Part shown: piece after piece, positions 1 through 11,329 of the stretch
How positions within the stretch are numbered: position 1 is the first letter of the stretch
How the letters are laid out: every line of letters starts with the position of its first letter
From: Apodemus sylvaticus
Lineage: Eukaryota > Chordata > Mammalia > Rodentia > Muridae
DNA length: 64,000 nt
Assembly (NCBI RefSeq): GCF_947179515.1
Contig: NC_067474.1
Location: forward strand, 95,793,324-95,857,323
Direction: 5' to 3'
Program-made: the position numbers and the translations under genes
The notes under the pieces: generated by a model
The model's input: the letters and a program-made list of their open reading frames with translations, nothing else
What the model was told of the DNA's origin: nothing
The model's database searches: none

Positions 1-39
1 GCAACACAACTCTGACCTGATGAGTGTACTGTTGTCCAG

Positions 40-150
40 CTGTGTTAATAAGGCCACAACATCACTGGAACCTCACTGTCCATCCCCTTTCACCAGTGAG
101 GAAACTGAGGCACAGAACAGTCAGATAGCTTGACAAAGAAGCTGAAGAGA
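40..150 (+). mobile_element. MIR SINE fragment
   Basis: The stretch CAGTGAGGAAACTGAGGCACAG with a following degenerate 'agcttgacaaag' matches the conserved MIR core region on the plus strand. It is an ancient mammalian SINE, heavily diverged. The rest of 1-490 shows nothing else I recognise. Confidence 0.55.
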
Positions 151-628
151 TTCAAGGAAATAAAATAAAAAAACAAACAAACTGCTCCTGGTCCCTTCCC
201 TCCAGCTTTTCTGAATGCTCAATTACAAGTGCATGAATCCTCAAAACCACGTGCATGACAGCTCCTGTAAGCCTGCCTTGCGCAGGTCCCTTCCTAATCT
301 TCCTGCATGCTAGAAAGTCAAGGGGTCTGGAAGCCAGTAGGACACACCAGTTTTCCCAGCCTCTCCTGGCAAGTTCTTTGAACTTTATTCGGTTTTGACT
401 CTAAAGTTTGGAAAGATCAAACACCCCTTCGTTCTGATGTTGTAGCTTCCTAGGGAATCCCTTGTGCCATGACACTATTTAAGCACAGATTTTTTTTTTT
501 TTTTTTTTAGTGACTTTTGTTTAGTGGTTACAACTGTTATCATTTCCCAGTTGCCTCTCCTTCAGTTTCTGGCAACCACTAATCTACTTTCTATGTCTAA
601 GAAACTACCTATTAAGATATTTCATATA

Positions 629-775
629 AGCCAGACAGTGGTGGTGCATGCCTTTAATAGCAGCACTTGGGAGGCAGAGGCAGGAGGATTTTTGAGTTTT
701 AGGCTAGCCTGGTCTACAGAGTGAGTTCCAGGACAGCCAGAGCTACACAGAGAAACCCTGTCTCAGAAAAAAAAA
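629..775 (+). mobile_element. B1 SINE with intact target-site duplication
   Basis: Near full-length B1 (7SL-derived), from 'agccagacagtggtggtgca' through the pol III-type internal region to 'aaaccctgtctcag' and an A-tail. It is flanked by perfect 15-bp direct repeats AAGATATTTCATATA at 614-628 and 776-790. It sits inside the older antisense L1. Confidence 0.92.
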
Positions 776-988
776 AAGATATTTCATATAAATGGAACCA
801 TATAATACTGGTTCCTTTTGTGGCTGGTTACTTTCATTTGACATAATGTTTTTAGGGTTAGCTCATATTGTACAAATCAGGACTTCATTAGTTTTTGTGG
901 ATGAATAATATTGCACTGTATAGTTTATACCATTCATCAATTCAATTCGTTCAGCATTTTATCTATTATGAATAAGGTTTCAGGGTTA

Positions 989-1418
989 CTAGTGCATGAC
1001 AAATACAGAGGGGGGCAGTCTCAGCCAGCCATTGAACTGAGCACAGGGTCCCCAATGGGGGAGCTAGAGAAGGGACCCAAGGAGCTGAAGGGGTTTGCAG
1101 TGCCATAGGAGGAACAACAATATGAGCCACCCAGTACTCCTAGAGTTCCTAGGGATAAAACCATCAACCAAAGAGTACACATGGCCCCACATCGGCAGCA
1201 GAAGATGATCTTGTTGGACACCAAATGGGAGAGACACCCTTGGTCCTGGAAAGACTTGATTCTGTAGTGTAGAGGAATACCAGGACAGGGAAGTGAGGGT
1301 GGGTTGATTGGGGAAGGAGAGATGGCTTATGGGATTTTTGGGGGAGGGGGAACCAGGAAAGGGGACAACATTTGAAGTGTAAATAAAGAATACACCTAAT
1401 AAAAAAAGAAAGAAAGAA
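989..1418 (+). mobile_element. 5'-truncated L1, 3' UTR only
   Basis: Rodent L1 3' UTR sequence ('attgaactgagcacagggtc', 'ggacccaaggagctgaaggg') ending in a G-rich stretch (about 1331-1364), AATAAA-like sites and an A-rich tail. Perfect 15-bp direct repeats AAGGTTTCAGGGTTA flank it at 974-988 and 1419-1433. It contains no ORF2 sequence. The same 3' UTR family recurs at 10867-11195. Confidence 0.9.
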
Positions 1419-1560
1419 AAGGTTTCAGGGTTAGCATTTTGTGTAAGCTTTTATATAAGCATGGATTTTCCCTTATATATATAGATTGGAGGTGTTTTAT
1501 AGGACCATTTTGTGAATCTATGCTTAATTTCTAGTTGACTTTAAACATACTTGTATTATT

Positions 1561-2190
<630 letters not shown>

Positions 2191-2196
2191 GCATGA

Positions 2197-2325
2197 TGTG
2201 ACAGCTGGCGGTGGTGACACATGTGCAATCCCAGCCCTTGGAAAGAAGATTCAGGAAGATCTTCACAAGTTGAAGCTCAGCTTGGGTCTCATAGTGAGTT
2301 CAGGGCAAGTGTCAATACAAAAGAA
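2197..2325 (+). mobile_element. Diverged B1-type SINE
   Basis: 'acagctggcggtggtgacac', 'caatcccagcccttgg' and 'gcttgggtctcatagtgag' follow the B1 order with many changes. It is an old copy with no clear A-tail or direct repeats. A second, shorter B1-like 3' remnant ('accagcctagactgtttagt') lies near 2811-2850. Confidence 0.6.
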
Positions 2326-2845
2326 ACAAAAGCAAGGCTCCTTAGAGGGAATAGGGATCTTTTATTCTGGAACCATTTGATGTGATCATGGCTTGGTCAC
2401 ACAGATTTAGGTTATTCTAAATCCCATGTTCCTCCATGGAAGCAGTTTTACAGGCTTTCATAGTTTTACTGAACAAAAAAAGTCACTCAGTCAAGACAAG
2501 TTTAAAATACATTGATGGTACATCACAGGGGTGGTTATAGCAAGATGGGGGAAGACTGTTTGCTTGGTTTTAGCCTCAGATGTTATCTGATGACAGCCAT
2601 AGCTTTGGGTTGGTATAAGCCAGTGGTCTGCTAAGTTAACAGATTTCAAAATATTTTTTTTCTATTAGTCACAGGTTGCGAGTTCCCACAGGAATGGCGA
2701 CTTAATCTCTGGACTGACAACATCCAAGCCCTCCACACCGCTGAAGCTTTAGTCAATCAGTCTTAACAGACACAGCTTCTTCCCACGAATCTTGTTCATA
2801 CCAACCAGCCTAGACTGTTTAGTGAGACTCCATCTCAAAAAGAAA

Positions 2846-2935
2846 AGCATGGGGGTGGGGAGGTGGGGGAGGAAGGTGTGACTGGGGGGGTGGGAAGTGG
2901 GGGTGGAGGTGGGAGGTGCCTATGTCCTACTAGTG
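2846..2935 (+). repeat. G-rich low-complexity tract
   Basis: Multiple runs of four to seven G separated by short A/T/C spacers, able in principle to form G-quadruplexes. It follows the B1-like remnant. No gene context is visible. Confidence 0.75.
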
Positions 2936-5070
2936 ATGTGGGTGCAAGTGTCTTCCTACCACCCTCGACCCCTTTTTTCCTATGTCTATGCCCACGCGCC
3001 ATCTTGTTTATAGTTGTGTCTTATTTGGTTGATGTCTAAATTATAACAATCTAAACAAGCAAATTAATGAATTTTACATCTCTAAATAACTAGACATCTA
3101 TAAACTATTTGTAAAAATATGCTATCTATTAAAATGAGTATTTATCCTTTTCAGGAGCTTGTAGCAATTGAATTAAAGAGGTCTTTCTGGATGTCTAGAC
3201 AACACATTTACCAACACACAAACATATTGTTCTGTGTAGTTCTGTCTTTCTTTTTCAAATAAAATCTTTATGTTCAAAGATGGAGATACAGTGGGTGTGT
3301 GCTGGTGAGCCATGAGAGCCAAAGAGGATCTGCCATTGTCTCTCACTCTCTTACAAATTACAACTTTGATGGTTATGGAAAAAAAAACAAATGGCCAATA
3401 AGATTCAAAGACAATTTACTCTCCTTAAATACAGTAACAATTAACCTCATCACCTCACAAACAATCATTAAAGAAATGGTTTCCATTTCATTGTGCTGTG
3501 CTTTTAAGACTTCTGGTCCTCCCACTGCCCTGACCTAGGTGACAAAGTCCTGAGAAACATCCTTGTGTACGTCCATGCAACCATGCATGCATCCATGCAT
3601 CCATGCATCCACTGCATGACTCCAGTGGTGTTCTTAGCACCTTTTATGGCCTCAAAGATTTCCAAACGACATAACCCACTCCGGGACAACATTCTCACTA
3701 GTAAGAATGAATTTCTATTCCTCTTTTGAATTGACAAGCAGAGAAAGATAAAGGGAAGCCCTTCCCATATCACTGACAAATAGCCATGGCAATAAAGAGA
3801 CAATCTGCTTTGTTAAAAGAAACATCTGTTCCGTGTTTCCTAATATGTTTTCCTTTTATAAAAGGCGACAACCATGATTGACCATAAATTTACTAACTAA
3901 AACAAAAGAGAGCTAAATCCTTTTCTAATTACTGTCTAGCTTTGGTTTTTTCCACTTCAACTGCTTTTCAATTACAATTTATAATTAAATTGTCACACAT
4001 TCCTGACTCATTACTCACTTTAATGACAACGAAGTAGTTCAGACTAGAGATGTTTTCCTAATGCTGTATTTCAGATTCAAAACCAGCAAGCTCAGCACTA
4101 AACCAAGGTGATTTTTCCACCCAGAAAATGTTTTGCCTTTCCAGGTGTGAGGTGCCACGAGTGGGGAAGCCCTGCCCTGAGATCTGAGACCGCACGCTGC
4201 CGTTGACCCGTCTACATGTCTGTCCAGGAGACTATAGAGACAGACAGACGGCACTAGCACGAACCCACGCAAGTGGCTTTCCAGATATGCAGTGGGAATG
4301 AACCTGTTGGTTCTAAGACAAACTTCAGTAATGAAATGAAAACACTAATTGAACAGATGTTAAACAAAGCATTTCTGTGCAAATCCCACAAAACTGTTCA
4401 TTACACAGCAGGGTGTTGCTAATACAATAGTCTTGCTAGGAATGGGTTCACATAAGCCTAGCTTGAAGCTTACTGTTAAGCTCTATTAAGGAATAATGTT
4501 TATTTAGCTGTGGGGGGGATATATGTGCACTTCTGCACTCTGCCATGCTTAATTCAAAACAGAAATCCCTGGGAAGTGCTGGACTTCTCCAGCTCTACAA
4601 ACAAGCATAAATTCTCCTCAAACCAGACTTTACCTGGGATTTTTTTTTTTTTTTTTTGCTAAAATTATCAGAATTTAAGATTAGGAAAAAACACTGGAAA
4701 GAAATAATATTTCTATAAACATTATCTATGATACACAGTAAGCCAGTAATGAAGTTTAGAGTTTTAATGGGCTACCAAGTAATAAATTCTAGAATGTACA
4801 GATTGCATGTCCACTTGAGATGTTGCAAACCCATTTTCTCTATCACATTTACTACTAGAAACACACATATATCCAGTACCACATTGGACTTTTTTTTTTT
4901 TTTCAAATAATCAGCAAACAGTAGATGACAAGAGCACTTGGGGTTGTTCTGAACAGTCAAAATTTTTCCAATCTGGTTGGGTATTTATTGTCTCTGTTGC
5001 ATAATATCTTCCTAACACCTAGAATTTTGCCTTAAATCAGAGATCACTGGAGGTCCTAGGTCTGTAATAA
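2936..5070. other. Largely unassigned sequence
   Basis: AT-rich sequence without a supported gene. Short simple repeats occur: a CATGCATC-type tract at about 3573-3617 and poly-T runs near 4641-4657 and 4889-4903. Open frames are short and lack splice or codon support. Confidence 0.5.
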
Positions 5071-5071
5071 T

Positions 5072-5188
5072 CATATATATGCATACACACATATGCACAC
5101 ATATACACATACATGCATGCCTGCATGCACACATTCATATATGTCATCATGCACACATTTGCACATGCACACACACACATGTCATCAT
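5072..5188 (+). repeat. Imperfect (CA)/(TA)/(CATG) microsatellite
   Basis: Interrupted dinucleotide tract with repeated 'acacatatgcacaca' and 'catgcatgcctgcatg' motifs. Confidence 0.8.
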
Positions 5189-5370
5189 GATTTACCTTTG
5201 TCACTATAGGGTCTGCATATAACCTAAAATGTCTCAAAACTAATAGAACCCGATAAAGAAATCAGCCTAGTATTTGCTACCTTCTCTACAGATACTTCTC
5301 CTGCAGTGTGTGAGAGTCTAACCCTGTAAGGCTGGGCACAGCACTCCCTCCCAGCAACCGCTCACTGTAG

Positions 5371-5491
5371 ACTTTCTGTCTCTGTCCCTGTCTCTGCCTC
5401 TCTCAACCTCTCAATATCCTTCTCTTTCCCAATCTCTTTCTCCATCTTCCTCTTTTCCCCACTTCTCTCTCCCCTTTCTTTCCCCCTACCC
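5371..5491 (+). repeat. Polypyrimidine (CT-rich) tract
   Basis: About 120 bases almost wholly of C and T with 'tctctgtccctgtctctgcc' type repeats. It is purine-rich on the Frem1 sense strand, inside the intron after the first coding exon. Confidence 0.8.
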
Positions 5492-5780
5492 TAAAATGAA
5501 AGACCAAGAAACCTATGGTTTCCTTACATCCCCTTTTTTTCCTAACTGGATTAATGGCTGCTCTCTTAGGTCAAGGCACCTGGTAAGACACGGAAATCCT
5601 CTGAATGAGAAGAGACTCTGCACTGAAAGGGTTCTTGATAGCAGTGCATTGTTAAGAAAAAGTGTGCACATTGTAAGAGCTTAACCGTTACTTCCTATAA
5701 TATGTTAATATTATTCGGATTAAACCGTGTCAGTGACAGACTTATCATCTGAATCCAGTCAAGAATATTAAAAAAGAACG

Positions 5781-5830
5781 AAAGGAAGGAAGGAAGGAAG
5801 GAAGGAAGGAAGGAAGGAAGGAAGGAAGGA

Positions 5831-5926
<96 letters not shown>

Positions 5927-5929
5927 AAA
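5781..5929 (+). repeat. (GGAA)n followed by (GAAA)n
   Basis: About 48 bases of pure GGAA repeats change abruptly at about 5830 into about 100 bases of GAAA repeats, ending against a B3 element. Long open frames through it are repeat artefacts. GGAA is the ETS-family core, but no regulatory role is shown. Confidence 0.95.
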
Positions 5930-6100
5930 GGCCTGGCAAGATAACTGAGAGGGTAAAAGCATTTGCCACCAAGACCTGTTCACTCCCCATGGTTCAAGGG
6001 GAGAACTAACTCCTAAAAGTTGTTCTTTAGCCTCCACAAGCATGCCATGGCATGGCCATGTCCAGACACTCAAAATAAATATAATTTCAAAAGTATTCAA
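5930..6100 (+). mobile_element. B3 SINE
   Basis: 'ggcctggcaagataactgag', 'catttgccaccaagacctg', 'gagaactaactcc' and 'gcctccacaagcatgcc' follow the B3 order, ending in 'aaaataaatataatt'. The preceding (GAAA)n lies against its 5' end. Moderately diverged. Confidence 0.75.
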
Positions 6101-6237
6101 AACATGTGGTCCTCCTCTTTGACAAAAGCAATAGGATTCCATACCTGTGCCTTTCAACGCCCTAGTTTCAAATATACTACATACTTGTAACGATGGCTTC
6201 AGAGATCCTTTACCTATTCCTTCTGCATTCCCACACT

Positions 6238-6238
<1 letters not shown>

Positions 6239-6279
<41 letters not shown>

Positions 6280-6304
6280 GCACACACGCACACACGCACA
6301 CACA
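6239..6304 (+). repeat. (CA)n microsatellite beside the Frem1 donor
   Basis: About 66 bases of CA repeats with CG and GCA interruptions near 6273-6300. On the transcribed (minus) strand it reads as a GU-rich tract beginning about 30 nucleotides inside the intron after the Frem1 donor. Confidence 0.95.
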
Positions 6305-6333
6305 TGTCTTAACAGAAATGAAATGTGACCTAC

Positions 6334-6582
6334 CTGTGGAGTGAGTTTCCCAACCCTCTGGGTTATGGGCTCATTCATCACCACCTCCACTCTGCAGGCA
6401 TCCTTCTCTTTAGGGATGGCAAACCTCAGATGCTCTCCTGACAGGAAGGCAGAACTACCCTTCATCACCCTCAGGCCCCGGTTGATGCTGATGAAGGTGG
6501 CATTGGCCGGGTCCAGGAGCAGCAGAAGCAGCTGGAGCAGCAAGAACAGAGACTTGGTCCCAGTGCCGCCTGGAGTCTGCAT
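6334..6582 (-). CDS. Frem1: Frem1 first coding exon (N-terminus only)
   Basis: This is the first coding exon of FRAS1-related extracellular matrix protein 1, a secreted basement-membrane protein of the Fraser complex (with FRAS1 and FREM2) needed for epidermal-dermal adhesion. The 83 codons begin with a polar stretch and a leucine-rich signal peptide (roughly residues 11-23 hydrophobic, likely cleavage after ANA at residue 28). The mature start [14 protein letters not shown] and the later [17 protein letters not shown] match the FREM1 N-terminus as I know it. The exon ends in phase 0 at CAG followed by GTAGGT, a perfect donor. The ATG at 6582 has A at -3 and is the first in-frame ATG; the frame stays open upstream to about 6642 only through non-ATG codons. 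The rest of the protein (CSPG repeats, Calx-beta, C-type lectin domain) lies outside the window at lower coordinates. Identity is from memory of the family, but is firm. Confidence 0.9.
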
Positions 6583-6841
6583 GATGCCAGGGCCAGCTCT
6601 ATCCACAGGCACGGTCTGTTCAACAAAGCAAGGTTGCTGCACTTCCTCCCTGAGTGTCAGCTTGAAGTCCAGGGGGCAAGACCAGGGGTCCCGACAGTAT
6701 GCCCCAAGATCTTAACATGTTCCTTCCATTCAGATTCAGACAAGGAGGCCTTTCAGGCAATCGGGGCTTTTTAATAAAACTCGATGATCATTCCTGACAA
6801 CGCTGGCAAGATTAATGTGCCTCCCAAGTGCTTTCCTAATC
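6583..6841 (-). other. Frem1: Frem1 5' UTR part of the first coding exon
   Basis: On the minus strand a pyrimidine-rich tract (TCCTCCAACCTTTTCTG) followed by TTTGCAG at 6848-6842 makes a strong splice acceptor. The exon would therefore run 6841 to 6334, with about 259 bases of leader before the ATG. The leader holds three short upstream reading frames (6791-6771, 6729-6712 and 6718-6620), all ending before the main start. The acceptor is inferred from motif strength only; weaker AG sites nearer the ATG are possible. Confidence 0.6.
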
Positions 6842-7585
6842 CTGCAAACAGAAAAGGTTGGAGGAAAATGAGAGGGACCAACGGTTTGTGCAGCTATTGA
6901 AAGAACTGATCCTAACAAAGGGATCTTTCAGGTGGCCTCTGATTTCAGCTAAATTAAAAGCAAATAAATGGACTTGACCTTCAGGCCTGGCCAAAAGGCG
7001 AGGAAGCCAGTTCATTACTCCGCTTGTAGCTCTTGCTTCCGGATGCAGTGAACCTCAGCAGGGATGTTAACTGTGGTCCTGCAGGATCCCGGCCTGACTG
7101 CTCGAGCACAGAGGCAGAGACTGCTCTGAGCTCGGTGTGAGGGATGTGCTCCTTGCTTTCATTTCCCTATTTGCTAAGTGAGGGTTAACTTGTGTCCAGT
7201 AATCCGATAGCATTATTTGTACATTGTTTAAGAGCCCAGGTAATTAAAAATGAATAGAACCCGGCTAAGGAGTATGCCTAACAGTTGGTCCAAGGATCTC
7301 AGATGGGTAACAAGGTCACCTAAGAGACTCTTCAGTGGAAACTGGTGGAAGTGTTTTGTTTTGTTTTGTTCTTCTAAACAAGCATTCAAGTATTGTTTAA
7401 ACACAAAAAGAACTATGAAGAGAGAGGTACGGTTTGACATGCACAGCTCTTGGCACTGTACGAGCACACATTATACCCTCATCTATAAGGCTGTCTTCAT
7501 AATGTACTTGATCCACTCAGAGCTGGTTTTCTTTCCACAATACCATGGGTATTTTTTTTTTCTGTTCTTTAAGAACTGAGAAGCC
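6842..7585. other. Frem1 intron, nothing recognised
   Basis: Presumed first-intron sequence next to the acceptor. Only short low-complexity features are visible: a TTTTG run at about 7357-7369 and a poly-T at about 7552-7561. Confidence 0.5.
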
Positions 7586-7586
7586 A

Positions 7587-7665
<79 letters not shown>

Positions 7666-7684
7666 GGAAAGAAAAAAGAAAAAG
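7586..7684 (+). repeat. (GAAA)n microsatellite
   Basis: Nearly pure GAAA repeats for about 80 bases, then degenerate GAAAA units. It gives spurious long open frames in both directions. Confidence 0.95.
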
Positions 7685-7794
7685 AACTGAGAGGCTTTTA
7701 AAATAAATGTATTGCAATGTATCTCTAAATCCAGGGTGCGCTTAGATGACAGTGGCCGTGTTCTATGCCCATGGAAAAGCTTCATGCCAAGCCA

Positions 7795-7865
7795 AGCACA
7801 TGGTGGTTTAGTGGTAGAGCTCCTGCCTGCAAAGCTTACCTCTTCATATTTCAATCTTTTCCTAC
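7795..7865 (+). mobile_element. Degenerate ID-like or tRNA-like fragment
   Basis: 'ggtggtttagtggtagagct' resembles the A-box half of ID/tRNA-derived SINEs or tRNA-Gly, followed by 'cctgcctgcaaagc'. The B-box half ('atttcaatctttt') is poor. No stable cloverleaf can be drawn, so this is not called as a tRNA gene. Confidence 0.35.
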
Positions 7866-7867
7866 AG

Positions 7868-8091
7868 AAAAACTGGAGAATAAGAAAGTGGACGGGAAAG
7901 ACATGTCATCGGGCATACACAAAATGCCCACAACACTCCTTCCCTCCGTATCGCTCCCAGCCCAGCACGATCTGCACAACAACTCTGTACACTCCATGGC
8001 CACCGCCAGACGCCCTAGAAGCACAGCGGCCAGTGGCATCAAAGGCTTTGGTGAGCACCTCAAGGGAGTAGAAATAAATATTATTTTGTAG
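7868..8091 (+). other. Exon-like open segment of unknown origin
   Basis: A pyrimidine tract and CAG at 7865-7867 could act as a splice acceptor, and GGCTTTG|GTGAGC at 8050/8051 could be a donor. They bracket 183 bases that stay open in one frame, ending at a TAG at 8089-8091 if read through; AATAAA lies at 8075-8080. The segment carries several CpGs in a CpG-poor neighbourhood. I do not recognise the encoded peptide. It could be chance, a fragment of a processed pseudogene, or an antisense exon inside the Frem1 intron. Confidence 0.2.
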
Positions 8092-9030
8092 ACATGGATG
8101 CAATGGACAAGAAGTTTAGGTCACCTCTCATGACAACAAAAAACCTTGTAAAAACTCAACACTTTGACAAGTAGTTTTCTTAGAATCTGTGAAAGAAGTT
8201 TGAAGAGACATAACCAGTGGTGGAAAAACTCAGCCTGTTGACAATGTTGCAGATGGTGCATGGTTCTACATAAGGAAGGGCAAGGGAGTTGGGAAAAGCA
8301 GGGGGCTGGTAGGAAGCACGGCAATAAAACCCCGGGTATGCAGGGCTGTGGAAAAGCAGAACGGAATCCCCATCCTCATCTTGGGGCAGGATTTGCTAAG
8401 ACACTGAGCAAGCTGGCCCAGCAAGCATTTCACCAAACAGCAGGCTTTTTTCTTTCCTTTTTTAAATTACCGCGTTTCTAGTTATCTTTACCACAGATGC
8501 TTTAAATGAAATGGTTTCAAGGCATTGGCTTCATTAGATCATGCCTCTGATTGATAAAGAAATGTGCTTGTGCTGATTTTACAAATGCCTTGTAGGGTCC
8601 ACCTCTGCTACCTTAGAGGGGAATCTGTGCCACATCATTGTTTGAAACCTTTCACAGATGGCATCTGTCCTGCATCACCTGAGGGGGTGTAAGCTTTGCA
8701 GATCAGCCTGTTTTTAATGATGTCAGTCCTAAAATAAAGCTGTTCACAGACTCCCACTGACCATGCTGTCCACACTCAAGCTGAATTGGCTTGTTTGTGT
8801 AAAAATGCAAATTTGGTTGTGGAATTTTTCACAACAAAGTCAAATCTTTTCTACCACTTCCATTTGTCCTCCAAGATCTCACAGAAAAGAAAACCAGTCA
8901 GAGGGAGAAGCGAGGGGATAGAGAAAACGACTCTCTGGGATTTGGGCTAGCTCAGTCAACATGTAAAAGCTGCAAGGGCTGCCCCACGCAGCCCTTTTCA
9001 TTGCCTCTTTCCACACAACTCTGTAATTTA
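8092..9030. other. Unassigned intronic sequence
   Basis: No gene or named repeat recognised. An A-run at about 9030-9041 belongs to the adjoining B3 element. Confidence 0.5.
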
Positions 9031-9031
9031 A

Positions 9032-9205
9032 AAAAAAAAAACTTAAATGTATTTGTGAATATGTAGGCATACGTGTGGGCGTACAGTCAGAGCAAACCCT
9101 GTGGGCTTGGTTCTGGCCTTCCACCATGGAGTTCCTTGGGACAAGCTTAGACCCTCAGGCTAGCCTTTGCTCTCTCTCTGAGCATCAGCCCTCACCTGAC
9201 GTGAT
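9032..9205 (-). mobile_element. B3 SINE, antisense
   Basis: Plus-strand text 'aaatgtatttgtgaatatgt', 'ggttctggccttccaccatg' and 'gctagcctttgctctctctct' is the reverse complement of B3 in the right order. Confidence 0.65.
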
Positions 9206-10545
9206 TGGACACTAGGGTTCATTCCTTAGGCCTGTTCGTATCTTTCCTCAATCCACAGGGATATTTCTTGGAACTGAATTCTGTTTACATGCTAATGAGT
9301 TCTCTACCCTCAGAGTCATCCCTATCTAAGTGTGTAGCGAGCATCCCCTTCCCGAGTAGTTATACAATGCTCCTGGTCGCCCCTGGTCTGGCTAAGTTAA
9401 TGAATGACAACTCCAACTTTTTGGCTGCTTGCATTTTGCAGCACTCTTCATATTCAGGCAAAAGCCTGCAGGTTCCAGTTTGTTCTTCATGCTAGACAGG
9501 TCCCAGGGCAAAAGCGATAATTCTAGCCTTCTGGTATCTGAAAGGCCTTTTCCCTTCAGTGTCTGAAGAACCTGTGACATTTTTTCATCCAATAGGATCA
9601 GGTGTAGGTGATAGGCGATTGATTATGTGACCCATTACAGAAGACTGTCTCAACCAAAGCAGCAGGCTCTCGAGCTGACCTTGAAGCAGCTGTGAGTTCT
9701 TCTGCCACAAAGAAATAAATTCTGCAGACAATCCGAATGAGTATCAAAGTGGATTTGCTTAGGTCAGTCTCCCCACTTGACTGCAGCCCAGTGAGCTGAA
9801 CCCATAGCAGAGAAGCCAGCGAAACCACTAGTGGGCCCCAGACCAACAGAAACTGTGACATTAAACACTGGGATCGATCCAAGCTTCTACAGCTGAAGTA
9901 ATTTGTTCAGAGAAAAATCAATAGTCCTTCTTCAGAATATATCCAGAAGCGAAGCACTACTTCCTGCTTTCGGTGTATCAGCCCGCTCGGGTCTCCATCA
10001 GCTCTGCTAACACCGCCATCGCCTCCTGTCCGAGCCTCCCCTTTAAACGTGTCTCAGTATCACCGCTGAGATCCCTAGAAAAAGTTGTGCACGCCGTGTA
10101 ACTTCTCTGCTCAAAAGTCCCATAGTTTTGCATCTTGAATAAAAGCAGAACACTTGCTATTCCTACTGAGCTCTGCCGTTTCCGGTCCCCACTGTCTGCA
10201 GCTCTGCAACTCCACACAGGCGCACTAGCGTCTTTGCCTTTACTTAAGGAGTAAGATGAGTCTCCTTCCTCCCCCACAAAGGCTTCTCCGATTGCTGGTT
10301 CCATTGTAGTGAATACCACCCCACCCACACACTCCCACCCCTACAAGCCCCTGTCTCCCTCCTCACTTTCAAGCTTTCTTTCAAACATGAGAATTGCAAC
10401 GTGGCTACACTTAGTTGTCTCATAAGAGGATCATCCCACATTCCTTCTCTGATTTGTTTTTAACTTTAGAACTAATGACCACTTAATCAATCCATACTCA
10501 CTTGTATGTTAGTCCTTGCCATTTCCTTCATAAAGAGGTGAATTT
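9206..10545. other. Unassigned intronic sequence
   Basis: Mixed composition with scattered CpGs near 9985-10220. No splice-bounded open frame, repeat or RNA gene could be supported. Confidence 0.45.
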
Positions 10546-10549
10546 TTAA

Positions 10550-10866
10550 AAGTTATTTGGATAGATCCCTGGGTGGAGTAGTCTCTGGATGTTCTTCCCC
10601 TTAGACTCTGCCCCACCCTTTGTCTCTGTATCTCCTTCTGTGGGTATTTTGTTCCCCTTTCTACAAAGGACCAGAGTATCCATACTTTGTTCTTCCTCCT
10701 TCTTGGGCATCATTTGATCTGTGAAATGTGTCTTGGGTATTCCAAGCTTCTGGGCTAATATCCACTTATCAGCGAGTACAAACCATGTGTGATCTTTTGT
10801 GATTGGGTTACCTCACTCAGGATTTTCCAGTTCCATCCATTTGTCTAAGAATTTCATGAATTACAA
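10550..10866 (-). mobile_element. Inverted 5' part of an L1 3' end
   Basis: Reverse-complement L1 sequence: the ORF2 tail region ('ggctaatatccacttatc', 'ggttacctcactcagg') and proximal 3' UTR. It meets, head to head, the plus-strand continuation of the same 3' UTR at 10867. The two halves are nearly contiguous in the L1 consensus, as expected from twin-primed reverse transcription. Confidence 0.75.
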
Positions 10867-11195
10867 AATCCAGACACTATTGGGGATACCCACAAGTGCT
10901 GGCTAACCGGAACTGGATATAGCTGTCACCTGAGAGACTCTGCCAGTGCATGACAAATACTTCGGAGGACACTCTCAGCCAGCCATTGAACTGAGCACAG
11001 GGCCCCCAATGGGGGAGCGAGAGAAGGGACCCAAGGAGCTAAAGGGGTTTGCAGCTCCTCCCAGAGCTCCCAGGGACAAAATAGTCAACCAAAGAGTACA
11101 CATGGAGTTACCCATGGCTCCAGACTCATAGGCAGCAGAGGATGGCCTTGTTAGACACCAAAGGGAGGAGAGGCCTTTGGTCCTGGATAAAGTTC
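10867..11195 (+). mobile_element. L1 distal 3' UTR, partner of the inverted piece
   Basis: 'cagacactattggggatacc', 'attgaactgagcacagggcc' and 'ggacccaaggagctaaaggg' are rodent L1 3' UTR, related to the copy at 989-1418. No A-tail is visible at the 3' side, so the end is eroded or truncated. Confidence 0.8.
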
Positions 11196-11329
11196 TAGTC
11201 CTAGTGCCTAGAACAAAATATTGTACATTCGTAACAGTTTCTTAAATGAGTGAATAAGTTGGAGAAACAATTCCCTATATTTATTCATACAGACTATATT
11301 TTAATTGGTAAAAATGCTGTAAACTTTTT

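Larger units (their letters stand above)
510..1560 (-). mobile_element. Old L1 (L1M-type) 3' region, interrupted twice
   Basis: Read on the plus strand, phrases such as 'tctggcaaccactaatctac', 'atttcatataaatggaacca' and 'gatgaataatattgcactgt' are the antisense of the 3' region of ancient mammalian L1. The element is split by a B1 (629-775) and by an L1 3' end (989-1418), each with its own target-site duplication. A poly-T run at 491-508 lies just beside it. Boundaries are approximate. Confidence 0.65.

Noticed and set aside
5745..6301. Open frames with Phe-Leu-Ser repeats
   Set aside because: They come from (GAAA)n, (GGAA)n and (CA)n tracts; the same holds near 7483-7854.
7795..7865. Possible tRNA gene
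   Set aside because: Only the A-box half is convincing; the B-box and acceptor stem do not pair.
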